Assembly: GCA_964549765.1 (NCBI GenBank)
Contig: CAZJWR010000082.1
Coordinates: 1 to 14,157, forward strand
Reading direction: 5' to 3'
Source of the DNA: CAZJWR01 sp964549765
Lineage (GTDB): Bacteria > Zixibacteria > MSB-5A5 > GN15 > JAAZOE01
Length of the DNA stretch: 14,157 nt
In this document: in pieces, positions 5,466 through 12,540 of the stretch
How positions within the stretch are numbered: position 1 is the first letter of the stretch
How the letters are laid out: each line of letters opens with the position of its first letter
Notes under the pieces: generated by a model
What the model was told of the DNA's origin: nothing
The model's input: only the letters and a program-made list of their open reading frames with translations
The model's database searches: none
Position numbers and translations under genes: made by a program

Positions 5466-6542
5466 ATGGATATATTAAGAAACAGCTTCGAGCTATTGCG
5501 ACCGGGGTTGCCCCTGATGGCGACGCTGGTCTTCGGGGTCATCGTCATAGTCGGTATCAGAAAACTCCTGAATAAGAAATTTGCCGGTCAGGCCGACAAG
5601 AATATGAAATTGCAGTTAATTGTGCTGCTGTTCTCTCTCGTCGTCTTGGTGGTTGTGATCATCGTTTCACCCGTTAGCGACAATCAGAAGGGGCAAATTC
5701 TGGGGCTGATCGGAATTGTCCTCAGTGCCGCAATAGCCCTGTCCTCTACCACATTTTTGGGCAACGCCATGGCCGGATTGATGCTGCGTTCGGTAAAGGC
5801 GTTCAAACCGGGGGATTTCGTTTCGGTCGCGGATAGTTTTGGAAGGGTGACCGAGAGAGGTCTATTCCACGTGGAGATACAGACCGAATTTCGCGACCTT
5901 GTCACACTCCCCAATCTCTATCTGGTCACAAATCCGGTAAAGGTCGTCCGTTCCACCGGCACCGTCGTCTCTGCGGAAGTTTCCCTGGGTTACGGTGTCT
6001 CTCGCAGCCGAGTCAAGGACGCGATGTTGCAAGCCGCCCAAAGATGCGGGCTGCAGGAGCCGTTCGTTCATGTCATCCGGTTGGGTGACGTCTCGGTCGT
6101 CTATCGCATCTCCGGGCTTCTCACCGAGGTCAAGCAGTTGCTGTCCACGAGATCCAGAATCCGCGAATGTGTCATGGATGAATTGCATGCGGCGGGAATT
6201 GAGATCGTCTCGCCGACTTTCATGAATACGCGCCAATTGTCTGCTGAGGAGAAAATCATTCCGAAAATCATCCGGGACGACGAATCCCCCAAGTCCGAAG
6301 CGGCGCCCGAGGATGTTGTCTTCGATAAAGCGGAGGAAGCCGAGTCGGTGGAGCAATTGCGGCATAAGTCTGAAGCCATGAGAACCGAAATTACAACTTT
6401 CGAAAAATTATTGAAAGAGACCAAAGACGACGACGAAAGGGCCAGGATCGAAATGCAGATTGATCGGTTGCGGAAAACCCGCGAGGCTATCGGCGCCCGG
6501 CTGGAGGCAAAGCAGCGGCAGGCTGACGGAAGCGATCAGTGA
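5466..6542 (+). CDS. MscS-family mechanosensitive channel
   Basis: A 358-residue inner-membrane protein, expected to form a heptameric channel that opens under membrane tension to release solutes on osmotic downshock. Three hydrophobic segments (about 14-33, 49-69, 76-97) are followed by the pore helix LSSTTFLGNAMAGLMLRSVK (92-111), rich in small residues. The beta-domain signature FKPGDFVSVADSFGRVTERG (113-132) and TLPNLYLVTNPVKVV (147-161) come next. The alpha-beta domain runs to about 250. The C-terminal 100 residues are acidic and then form a likely coiled coil (about 293-352), an addition to basic MscS. AAAGGAG precedes ATG5466. It diverges from the broken Fur-like gene, whose former upstream region must now hold its promoter. 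Confidence 0.94.
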   Translation: MDILRNSFELLRPGLPLMATLVFGVIVIVGIRKLLNKKFAGQADKNMKLQLIVLLFSLVVLVVVIIVSPVSDNQKGQILGLIGIVLSAAIALSSTTFLGNAMAGLMLRSVKAFKPGDFVSVADSFGRVTERGLFHVEIQTEFRDLVTLPNLYLVTNPVKVVRSTGTVVSAEVSLGYGVSRSRVKDAMLQAAQRCGLQEPFVHVIRLGDVSVVYRISGLLTEVKQLLSTRSRIRECVMDELHAAGIEIVSPTFMNTRQLSAEEKIIPKIIRDDESPKSEAAPEDVVFDKAEEAESVEQLRHKSEAMRTEITTFEKLLKETKDDDERARIEMQIDRLRKTREAIGARLEAKQRQADGSDQ

Positions 6543-6554
6543 TCGCTTCGCGAG

Positions 6555-6584
6555 CGGGCCGCCGGATGGTCTCGCGGCGGCCCG
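6555..6584. terminator. Bidirectional hairpin terminator between convergent genes
   Basis: CGGGCCGCCG (6555-6564) and CGGCGGCCCG (6575-6584) form a perfect 10-bp GC-rich stem with a 10-base loop. It lies between the ends of the MscS gene (plus) and the lipoprotein gene (minus). A second small palindrome, AGCGATCAGTGATCGCT, overlaps the MscS stop codon. Neither strand has a long T-run, so termination is likely but not certain. Confidence 0.6.
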
Positions 6585-6603
6585 GGGAAGAATCAACTCA
6601 CCG

Positions 6604-7476
6604 TTATTTCCGATACTTTTCGTAGACGTTGGCGACGATGTCTTCGGTGCTCGGCTCCGGCTGTGCTTTCATCGCCTCCGGCACAACCATTTTCAAAACC
6701 GTCGGCGGCTGACGTACTACGATTGTGGTGGAGTTTTGGGTGCCGAAACTGTAGACAACTCCGTCCAGCAGGTTGCCGCTCCAATTGGTCTGTCCGGTTC
6801 GCGGATCGGGCCCGTTGAATGGTGTCACGTGCACGTTGAAGACCGATACCGTATCTTCCGGCTGCATGGCCCCGGTAATGATGAATGACGTATCGGTCGC
6901 ATAGTAATAGTTGAAAGTATAAGTGTTGAGAGGAATCACATACCAGGCAACCATGATGGCATAATAGTCGACGTGCTCGATTTTATGCCAGACAACCGTG
7001 TCGGAGCCTCCCGGAACAATGGTGTCGGCGTAGACAGCGGGAGATATTATGCTGGTGGCCGCCAGCGACGGATTCAGAATCTTCACGTGACAGACACTGG
7101 AACGCCCCTGTCCCCAGACCGATATGCTGGCAACATCGCCGGGTTCGTACATGAAGGTAGACGTGTCGCCGGATTCGCCATACGTGATGACCCAGTGGGC
7201 GTCAACATAGCTCCATTCTGAACCCAGGCCCCAAAATAGCCGGTCAACCAATGAGTCGCCGACTTTGACTGAATCAAGGTCGGGCGCGACCGCGCCGTTT
7301 GAAAACACCTCCAACCCGGGCATATAGGCGCCGGGCAAGAGTATCAGCGCGCCCTGGGCGTGTCCCAGCGGCGTCACCGTTTCGGGACAGCTGGCGCAAT
7401 CGTCGTTACCGCATCCGATGAACACCAGCATCAGCAGCAGGCCGAAACCCACGACGATCATTTGCCATTTGGGCAT
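6604..7476 (-). CDS. Predicted secreted lipoprotein, function unknown
   Basis: A 290-residue exported protein. It starts MPKWQM with a hydrophobic stretch (about 6-20) ending in VFIGC, a lipobox-like site that would acylate Cys21 and anchor the mature protein to a membrane. The mature start has three further cysteines or near-cysteine motifs (CGNDDCASCPETVTP). The rest is rich in beta-forming and aromatic residues (WHKIEHVDYYAIMVAWYVIP, YTFNYYYATDTSFIITG, DTVSVFNVHVTPFN), suggesting an immunoglobulin- or fibronectin-like beta sandwich that I cannot assign. The start at 7476 is fixed by AAGGAGGT (7482-7489) five bases upstream. A longer frame to 7608 would overlap the divergent gene. It is divergent from the nucleoside phosphorylase with an 88-base gap. 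Confidence 0.85.
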   Translation of the reverse strand: MPKWQMIVVGFGLLLMLVFIGCGNDDCASCPETVTPLGHAQGALILLPGAYMPGLEVFSNGAVAPDLDSVKVGDSLVDRLFWGLGSEWSYVDAHWVITYGESGDTSTFMYEPGDVASISVWGQGRSSVCHVKILNPSLAATSIISPAVYADTIVPGGSDTVVWHKIEHVDYYAIMVAWYVIPLNTYTFNYYYATDTSFIITGAMQPEDTVSVFNVHVTPFNGPDPRTGQTNWSGNLLDGVVYSFGTQNSTTIVVRQPPTVLKMVVPEAMKAQPEPSTEDIVANVYEKYRK

Positions 7477-7496
7477 TGCGTACCTCCTTGTCTGGT

Positions 7497-7524
7497 TTGT
7501 ATCTCTTCCTCTGCACGATATATT
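7497..7524 (+). promoter_or_regulatory. Possible sigma70-like promoter for the nucleoside phosphorylase
   Basis: TTGTAT (7497-7502) and TATATT (7519-7524) are 16 bases apart in the divergent gap, about 40 bases before ATG7565. The match is partial and was not tested against background. Confidence 0.3.
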
Positions 7525-7564
7525 AGCGGCTACATCCCTGCACAGCAAGATAAAATAACACATA

Positions 7565-8422
7565 ATGTCGGATCGCCCGCAAGTTCGAGAACAAGGATCA
7601 TCAAACAAAATTCAATTTGATATAGACATTGTGAAATTGCATATTCCCGACATGGTCGATGCGCAGGAATTTCCCATTCTGGAATTCGATCCGGACAAGC
7701 GGGCGGTGATCAATCCGTCGGAAGTATACAAGTCGATGGATATCTCCGAGCATTGTGTGATATGCTTTTTCCGCGAGGTTGTGGAGCAAATCGCGGGGAC
7801 GCATAAGGCCCGCATTGTCTTCACGGAAAAAGGCGTCTATGGGTCGAGCCATATATACGAGTTCGAACATGAAGGACAACCGGTCGCCTTTTTTCATCCG
7901 TTTGTCGGATCTCCATTCGCGGCGGCGTTTCTCGAAATCGCCATCGCTGTCGGATGCAAGAAGTTCATTGTCTGCGGCGGGGCCGGGGTGCTCGATCGAG
8001 ATATTCCCGTGGGCGATCTCATCGTCCCGACGGCGGCGATTCGAGACGAGGGCGTCTCATATCATTATCTTCCGCCTGCCCGACAGGTTGACGCCGATCC
8101 GAAGGCCATTGACGCCATCATATCTACTCTGGAAGGCCATAAGAGACCTTATCGGATCGGCAAGACCTGGACGACTGATGCGATCTTTCGTGAGACGGAG
8201 GCGAAGGTCAAGCGGCGTAAGCAAGAAGGATGCATCACGGTTGAAATGGAGGCGGCAGCATTGTTTGCGGTGGCGCAGTTTCGCGGCGTCGATCTGGGAT
8301 ATATCCTCTTTGGCGGCGACGACGTCTCCGGTGAGGAATGGGATCGACGGCTGGGCGAGCCGCGGATGCCGATCGCGGAGAAATTATTCTGGTTGAGCGT
8401 CGAGGCCTGTCTGAGATTATAG
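7565..8422 (+). CDS. Nucleoside phosphorylase (PNP/UDP family)
   Basis: A 285-residue cytosolic enzyme of the PNP_UDP_1 fold, expected to split a nucleoside with phosphate into a base and ribose-1-phosphate in nucleoside salvage. Visible features are the central strand KKFIVCGGAGVLDRDIPVGD (132-151), DLIVPTAAIRDEGVSYHYLP (151-170), and TVEMEAAALFAVAQFRG (225-241). The last contains the Glu-Met-Glu that binds the ribose in this family. LFGGDDVSGEEWD (249-261) is near the usual base-specificity region. The purine or pyrimidine preference cannot be read with confidence, though the overall look is nearer uridine phosphorylase. ATG7565 has no good ribosome site. GTG7631 and ATG7652 are alternatives that would drop a non-conserved N-terminus. 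It stands alone on the plus strand. Confidence 0.88.
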   Translation: MSDRPQVREQGSSNKIQFDIDIVKLHIPDMVDAQEFPILEFDPDKRAVINPSEVYKSMDISEHCVICFFREVVEQIAGTHKARIVFTEKGVYGSSHIYEFEHEGQPVAFFHPFVGSPFAAAFLEIAIAVGCKKFIVCGGAGVLDRDIPVGDLIVPTAAIRDEGVSYHYLPPARQVDADPKAIDAIISTLEGHKRPYRIGKTWTTDAIFRETEAKVKRRKQEGCITVEMEAAALFAVAQFRGVDLGYILFGGDDVSGEEWDRRLGEPRMPIAEKLFWLSVEACLRL

Positions 8423-8565
8423 TGGAACTTTGGGCTGGCCACCGCTCTGAGCACGCGTAAAACACGTATTCGTTCACAAAGGACGCCCACCGACCGCAAT
8501 AATTCACGGCCATTTTTGGTCACAACGTGGGCGAATCCCCTGGCGGTATTCATAGAAGGAAGTGA

Positions 8566-9123
8566 ATGGCTCTCTATGTGAAGGCGATTATTTTTGTCAT
8601 CGCATCCGGCTGTTTTCTATGGCTGTCGCGCCGTTCCCTTCGCCACCCACGAAGTCATGGATTTTATCGGTTCTTCGCATGGGAGGCGATCCTGGCCGTG
8701 GTTCTGCTTAATCTTGATTCCTGGTTTGGTGATTGGCTGAGTTTCCGACAAATCGTTTCCTGGACCCTGCTGGCCGCTTCTCTGTATCTGGTCACCCATG
8801 GTATGATTGCATTATACCGGGCGGGAAGGCCCGACAAATGTCGTACTGACGGGACATTAATCGGCATCGAGAAGACGACAAAATTGGTGACAACGGGGAT
8901 ATATCGTTTCATCCGGCACCCGATTTACGGCTCGGCCGTTGTCGGGGTCTGGGGGGTAATGTTAAAAGATGTGTCCGTGGCATCTGTATCCCTGGCATTG
9001 ATTTCAGTAATCCTTTTTACGGTAACGGCCAAGCTGGAAGAAACCGAGAACATACGGTTTTTTGGCGACGATTACCGCCGCTATATGGAAAGAACCAAGA
9101 TGTTCATTCCCTATCTCTTTTGA
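8566..9123 (+). CDS. Membrane methyltransferase, ICMT/PEMT-like
   Basis: A 185-residue integral membrane protein with about four or five hydrophobic segments (7-20, 38-53, 63-83, 121-134, 138-156). The signature of isoprenylcysteine and phospholipid methyltransferases is present: TTGIYRFIRHPIYGS (109-123), then KLEETENIRFFGDDYRRYM (156-174), where the His-Pro and the paired Glu help bind SAM. In this family, methyl groups are moved to lipids or lipid-linked thiols at the membrane. The bacterial substrates are mostly unknown. AAGGAAG upstream fixes ATG8566. The 143-base spacer before it has one weak GGTCAC-type motif (8516-8521) and nothing else clear. Confidence 0.85.
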   Translation: MALYVKAIIFVIASGCFLWLSRRSLRHPRSHGFYRFFAWEAILAVVLLNLDSWFGDWLSFRQIVSWTLLAASLYLVTHGMIALYRAGRPDKCRTDGTLIGIEKTTKLVTTGIYRFIRHPIYGSAVVGVWGVMLKDVSVASVSLALISVILFTVTAKLEETENIRFFGDDYRRYMERTKMFIPYLF

Positions 9124-9346
9124 TGTCGGATAGACTGCTTCAAAACGGAGGCGAATTGGTTGGCGTTTCCGGGCAATAGGCTGAGTAGCCATTCGTGATT
9201 TTCTTTTATTATATTGGGTTATTTTAATCCGTATTAGTATTGTTTGAACGCCCTTCGGCGACGGTATTGAACTCCGCCCTGGGAAAGGAATATCCGGATT
9301 CATCCCGTCGGTAAATCGATATGCGTCGGAATACGGGTAACTGAAT

Positions 9347-10270
9347 ATGAAGATATCCACGTTATTATTGGCGGTCTTTACCCTCGTGGCCTTCGCCGCC
9401 AATTCAATTCTGTGCCGGCAAGCCCTGATGTCGGGCTCCATCGGCCCGGTCGAATTCACGTCGATCAGACTCGGTTCAGGTATAATCGCGCTTTCGCCGT
9501 TTATTTTGTTCCGCAAACGTCGGTTTGGCCCGGGCGCGGTTGGATCGTCAGGGGAACCGAATCCGCTGAGAATCCAGAGGTCGACCATTTGGCCGGCGAT
9601 GGCGTTATTCGGCTATGTTGTCTTTTTCTCCCTGGCCTACATTCAGCTCGACGCCGGGATCGGCGCCTTGATATTATTCGCGTCGGTACAGATAACGATG
9701 ATGGGCCTGTCAATTATCAAGGGGAACCGAGTCACCTTGTTTGAATGGGCGGGTTTGGCGATTTCGTTTTCGGGCCTCATTTACCTGCTGTCGCCGGGTT
9801 TGTCCGCGCCGCCGGCGTTGGGGACAGTCTTGATGATGGTTTCGGGCATGTCATGGGGTATGTATTCTCTCCTGGGCAAAGTCCAGACACGGCCGATTGT
9901 GTCGACAGCGCGAAACTTCCTGTTCTGTCTCCCCGGAGTGATGATTCTGGGCCTCGTCACGGTCGGGAATATCGTCCGCCTCGGACATATACAATTGACC
10001 ACCAGCGGGATTTTCCTGGCGGTGATATCGGGAGCGGTGGCTTCGGGGATGGGCTACGTCTTATGGTACCTGACGGTTCGCAGGATCACAATCACGGTGG
10101 CTTCCGTCTCCCAGCTTGTGGTGCCTATCCTGGCGGCGATGGGAGGGGTTTTGTTTTTGCATGAATCTCCGAGTTTGCGTCTGGTAGTGGCTTCAATGTT
10201 AATCATCGGAGGAATAGTGATAACGATCATGAGCAGAAAAGTTCCGGAATCAAAGGCCGCAGGGTCATAG
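9347..10270 (+). CDS. EamA/DMT-family transporter (RhaT/YdcZ-like permease)
   Basis: A 307-residue inner-membrane protein with about ten hydrophobic segments arranged as two EamA repeats (about 5-150 and 156-296). The first repeat starts LLLAVFTLVAFAANSILCRQAL. The second contains GTVLMMVSGMSWGMYSLLGK (159-178), the characteristic small-residue and Trp-rich helix. The protein ends after VVASMLIIGGIVITIMSRK, a typical last helix. Such proteins export amino acids, metabolites or drugs. The substrate cannot be predicted. ATG9347 has no strong ribosome site. The 223-base spacer before it is AT-rich around 9195-9240, where a promoter could lie, but I could not define boxes. Confidence 0.92.
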   Translation: MKISTLLLAVFTLVAFAANSILCRQALMSGSIGPVEFTSIRLGSGIIALSPFILFRKRRFGPGAVGSSGEPNPLRIQRSTIWPAMALFGYVVFFSLAYIQLDAGIGALILFASVQITMMGLSIIKGNRVTLFEWAGLAISFSGLIYLLSPGLSAPPALGTVLMMVSGMSWGMYSLLGKVQTRPIVSTARNFLFCLPGVMILGLVTVGNIVRLGHIQLTTSGIFLAVISGAVASGMGYVLWYLTVRRITITVASVSQLVVPILAAMGGVLFLHESPSLRLVVASMLIIGGIVITIMSRKVPESKAAGS

Positions 10271-10409
10271 GCTTGAAGAAATTTCCAGCCGGCCCGATTA
10301 GGGGGACGTCTCTTCTCGAAGGCGAAGACCCGTCGGCCTACCCGCATTACAACTCGTTTCTCGTTGTTGCATATACACTTCGAGGTCGGCAGTATTTACT
10401 TTTTTCTGC

Positions 10410-10438
10410 TTGACGTCGCCAAGTCCATTTTTTATTAT
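10410..10438 (+). promoter_or_regulatory. sigma70-like promoter of the response regulator
   Basis: TTGACG (10410-10415) and TATTAT (10433-10438) are separated by 17 bases, each five of six to consensus. They lie about 40 bases before the GTG start at 10480. This is the best housekeeping-type promoter in the window. Confidence 0.6.
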
Positions 10439-10479
10439 CTTCTTGTGTTGACCGACAATTCATAACGGAGAAATCATAC

Positions 10480-11166
10480 GTGGCGAAGATCCGGGTGCTA
10501 TTAATCGAAGATAACCGCCTATTACGCGAGGGCATCACGGCCATGCTCTACGAGCAGCCCGATATCAGAGTGGTATCGGCGACCGGCAATGGCGACGCCC
10601 TGGAAAAAGCGAAGAAAATCAGGCCGCAGGTGGTTCTTCTCGATATGGGCCTGAGGAGCCAAAACAGCCTGCGGATTGCCGGAATTATTAAACAGGAATA
10701 TCCCAAGGCCGAGATAGTGGTGATGGATCTTATTCCGGTTCAGGCCGAGGTTGTCGAATTTGTCAAAGCCGGTGTTGCCGGTTTTATCCTCAAGGACGCC
10801 ACCATCGACGATTTCCTGCATACAATCAGGTCGGTTGCCGAAGGGAAGAAGGTTTTGCCGCCACCTCTGGCCGGATCGCTCTTTTCTCAGATCGTGGAGT
10901 ACGCCGTCAAAAGCGGAAAAGCGGATCGATTGATGAAATCGGTCAAACTGACCCGGCGGGAACATCAGGTGGTCGACCTTATCGCGAGTGGCATGAGCAA
11001 CAAGGAGATCGCCTCGGAACTCAACATCGCCGTGCATACGGTCAAAAGCCACGTCCATAACGTATTGGATAAACTCGCCCTCCATACCCGGCTGGAGCTG
11101 GCCAGCTTTGCCCTTTCTGAGGGAATGATCAGGAAAACGGGCCGCCCAAACTCCAAGATCGAATAA
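10480..11166 (+). CDS. Orphan NarL/LuxR-type response regulator
   Basis: A 228-residue cytosolic two-component regulator. The receiver domain (1-120) has the acidic pair Glu10-Asp11, phospho-acceptor Asp55 in VVLLDMGL, and Lys105 in GFILKDA. The switch Thr/Ser that normally follows strand 4 is replaced: the aligned residue in IVVMDLIP is Asp83. A linker (about 121-150) leads to the C-terminal GerE-type helix-turn-helix with LTRREHQVVDLIASGMSNKEIA and LNIAVHTVKSHVHNVLDKL. Translation starts at GTG10480 after CGGAGAAA. No histidine kinase is adjacent, so the partner is elsewhere or the protein acts without one. It may regulate the ATP-cone and sigma-factor genes that follow, by analogy with position only. 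Confidence 0.93.
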   Translation: MAKIRVLLIEDNRLLREGITAMLYEQPDIRVVSATGNGDALEKAKKIRPQVVLLDMGLRSQNSLRIAGIIKQEYPKAEIVVMDLIPVQAEVVEFVKAGVAGFILKDATIDDFLHTIRSVAEGKKVLPPPLAGSLFSQIVEYAVKSGKADRLMKSVKLTRREHQVVDLIASGMSNKEIASELNIAVHTVKSHVHNVLDKLALHTRLELASFALSEGMIRKTGRPNSKIE

Positions 11167-11462
11167 GACGGTCTCAATCCTAAGGTCTAATCCTCTTTTC
11201 AATCCTTCGGCCGATTGACGGGCTGTTTGAACCCGTTATCTTGAGTCTGATTGGGGTTTTAGGCCCAGGTTATCGGTGTGTGCAATGCGCATCAGTCGTC
11301 CCGCCGACAATGCCTGTTGCGTAAAAAAGCGCATGCGCCGATAGATTCAGATCAGGATTGAAGCGAGTTCATAAGAGCGCGCGACTGAGCCCCCGATGGC
11401 GATCTGATTCCGCCGTCCGAGCCGATAGGGAGGAAACGCGCAGAAGAAAGAGAAGCGGATCC
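11167..11462 (+). other. Spacer between response regulator and ATP-cone gene
   Basis: This stretch of 296 bases holds no supported gene. It includes the palindrome GCGCATGCGC (11329-11338) and a related ATGCGCAT (11285-11292). A weak promoter-like pair starts with TTGCGT at 11317. GGGAGGAA near 11429 has no start codon at a suitable distance. The plus frame into the ATP-cone gene is open from 11358, but the residues are Arg/Ser-rich and unlike the domain. Confidence 0.5.
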
Positions 11463-11705
11463 ATGCTCACCATTACAAAGCGTTCACAAGCGGTAGAAGA
11501 GTTTCGCAGAGACAAGATTGAAAATTCGATGCGGAATGCCGGTGTCACCCGGGAAACGGCGCAACAGGTGGCCAAGGATGTCGTCTACCACGAGGGCATG
11601 ACCACAGCGCAGGTTCGGAATCGTGTTATCGGCGGGATCAAAAATCGGGAACCGCAGGCCGCTATGCGGTACGAGTCGCATCCGAAGAAAATTCACAGAA
11701 TGTAG
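11463..11705 (+). CDS. Free-standing ATP-cone domain protein
   Basis: An 80-residue protein consisting almost only of an ATP-cone, the nucleotide-sensing domain of NrdR and of ribonucleotide reductase large subunits. The features are LTITKRSQAVEEFRRDKIEN (2-21), matching the V-KR-G--E-F---K pattern; SMRNAGVTRETAQQVAKDV (22-40); EGMTTAQVRNRVIGGI (44-59); and a terminal helix with EPQAAMRYES. No catalytic or DNA-binding domain is attached. In known proteins this domain binds ATP or dATP and shifts oligomeric state. The role alone is unknown. The start is ATG11463. Longer frames upstream add only Arg-rich residues. The sigma-factor gene follows at once, so the two are likely co-transcribed. Confidence 0.82.
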   Translation: MLTITKRSQAVEEFRRDKIENSMRNAGVTRETAQQVAKDVVYHEGMTTAQVRNRVIGGIKNREPQAAMRYESHPKKIHRM

Positions 11706-11710
11706 GAGGG
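11705..11710 (+). promoter_or_regulatory. Strong ribosome site before the sigma gene without a canonical start
   Basis: GGAGGG begins on the last base of the ATP-cone stop codon. In the sigma-factor frame the codons at normal distance are ATC11718 and ATA11721. The first canonical one is TTG11742. The nearby ATG11738 is in another frame and closes after four codons. The site suggests a rare ATC or ATA start. Confidence 0.4.
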
Positions 11711-11741
11711 ATCGCATATCATAGCCGAATCTGAGAAATGG

Positions 11742-12332
11742 TTGGACTTTAGGGAAAAAATCCTGCCGAATCTCGAAGTCCTTCTGCAATTTTCCTTGCA
11801 GCTTACCGTAAATGGCCGCGATGCGGTCGGCCTGCTCCGCAAGGCATTGGCGGAAGTATTTCAATCATGGGATACATCGCTGGCCGCAGAAGGCTGCAGC
11901 ATACGGCTACAGGAAATCATCATCAGACGGTTCTTAAGCGGCATTCGACGGTCTGCGCGCCCGCTTGTCCCGGTCTCCCATGACGATAACGATGAGAATC
12001 TGTTCCGAAAAGAACGGCTCGTTCCCGGGGTGACGGCCGATGCCCGGCGGAAACTGCCGCTCACCGGTGAGTCGGAGGAAGGAGACGATTACATCGATTC
12101 CATTGCCGGCCTTCCTGCGGTGTTGCGGTCGGCAATGATCTTGTCCTATCTCGAAGGATTTTCCAACTCGGAAATCGCCGGTCTGGCCGGCGTTCAACCG
12201 CAGGCTATAGAGCTTTTGCTCAAACGGGGCCGCGAACTCATACGAGAAGAGCTTTTTGCCTATCTAATGGGTAATCGCAGCTTGGGAGTGCCCGGCGACG
12301 AGGCGGCGCCGGGGAAAAAAGGCAGGTTTTAA
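11742..12332 (+). CDS. ECF-like RNA polymerase sigma factor
   Basis: A protein of 196 residues from TTG11742, or about 203-204 if it starts at ATA11721 or ATC11718. The N-terminal part (11-70) has the helical look of sigma region 2 (LLQFSLQLTVNGRDAVGLLRKALAEVFQSWD) but is less conserved than usual. The C-terminal part is a clear region 4: SIAGLPAVLRSAMILSYLEGFSNSEIAGLAGVQPQAIELLLKRGRELIREELF (120-172), containing the helix-turn-helix for the -35 element. It should direct RNA polymerase to a subset of promoters. No anti-sigma factor is adjacent. The ATP-cone gene is immediately upstream. The better-placed ribosome site at 11705-11710 argues for the longer form, which would add ESEKW-type residues. 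Confidence 0.82.
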   Translation: MDFREKILPNLEVLLQFSLQLTVNGRDAVGLLRKALAEVFQSWDTSLAAEGCSIRLQEIIIRRFLSGIRRSARPLVPVSHDDNDENLFRKERLVPGVTADARRKLPLTGESEEGDDYIDSIAGLPAVLRSAMILSYLEGFSNSEIAGLAGVQPQAIELLLKRGRELIREELFAYLMGNRSLGVPGDEAAPGKKGRF

Positions 12333-12343
12333 AGCCGGCCTAC

Positions 12344-12369
12344 ACAATAAAAACATGGATTTTATTTGT
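12344..12369 (+). terminator. Possible AT-rich hairpin after the sigma gene
   Basis: ATAAAA (12347-12352) can pair with TTTTAT (12360-12365) across a seven-base loop, 14 bases after the sigma-factor stop. The stem has no GC pairs, so it is a weak terminator candidate. Confidence 0.25.
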
Positions 12370-12540
12370 AGAAGATGTTAATTTGCTCAATAAATTCAAC
12401 CTGTCCCGATGATCACCGAATCATGGAAATCTCGGTGGAAGGAATTGGTTTTACCTGTTGTTCAGGAAACCGGTCAGGAGGCGGCCGTAACGCGGCCCGA
12501 ACGATCGCGTCACTGTAAGACAACATGGAGTACTGACAAT

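Noticed and set aside
5862..6365. Minus-strand open frame of 167 codons
   Set aside because: It lies wholly inside the MscS gene, which has clear motifs and a ribosome site. It is a GC-driven shadow frame.
7779..8396. Plus-strand frame of 205 codons within the nucleoside phosphorylase
   Set aside because: The product is Arg/Ser-rich and low in information, and it overlaps a well-supported family member.
10522..11202. Minus-strand open frame of 226 codons opposite the response regulator
   Set aside because: The plus frame holds complete receiver and LuxR-type domains. The antisense product shows no recognisable domain.
12409..12540. N-terminal extension of the radical SAM gene
   Set aside because: The 44 residues do not resemble the B12-like domain. 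ATG12541 begins the first beta strand and has a ribosome site in reach.
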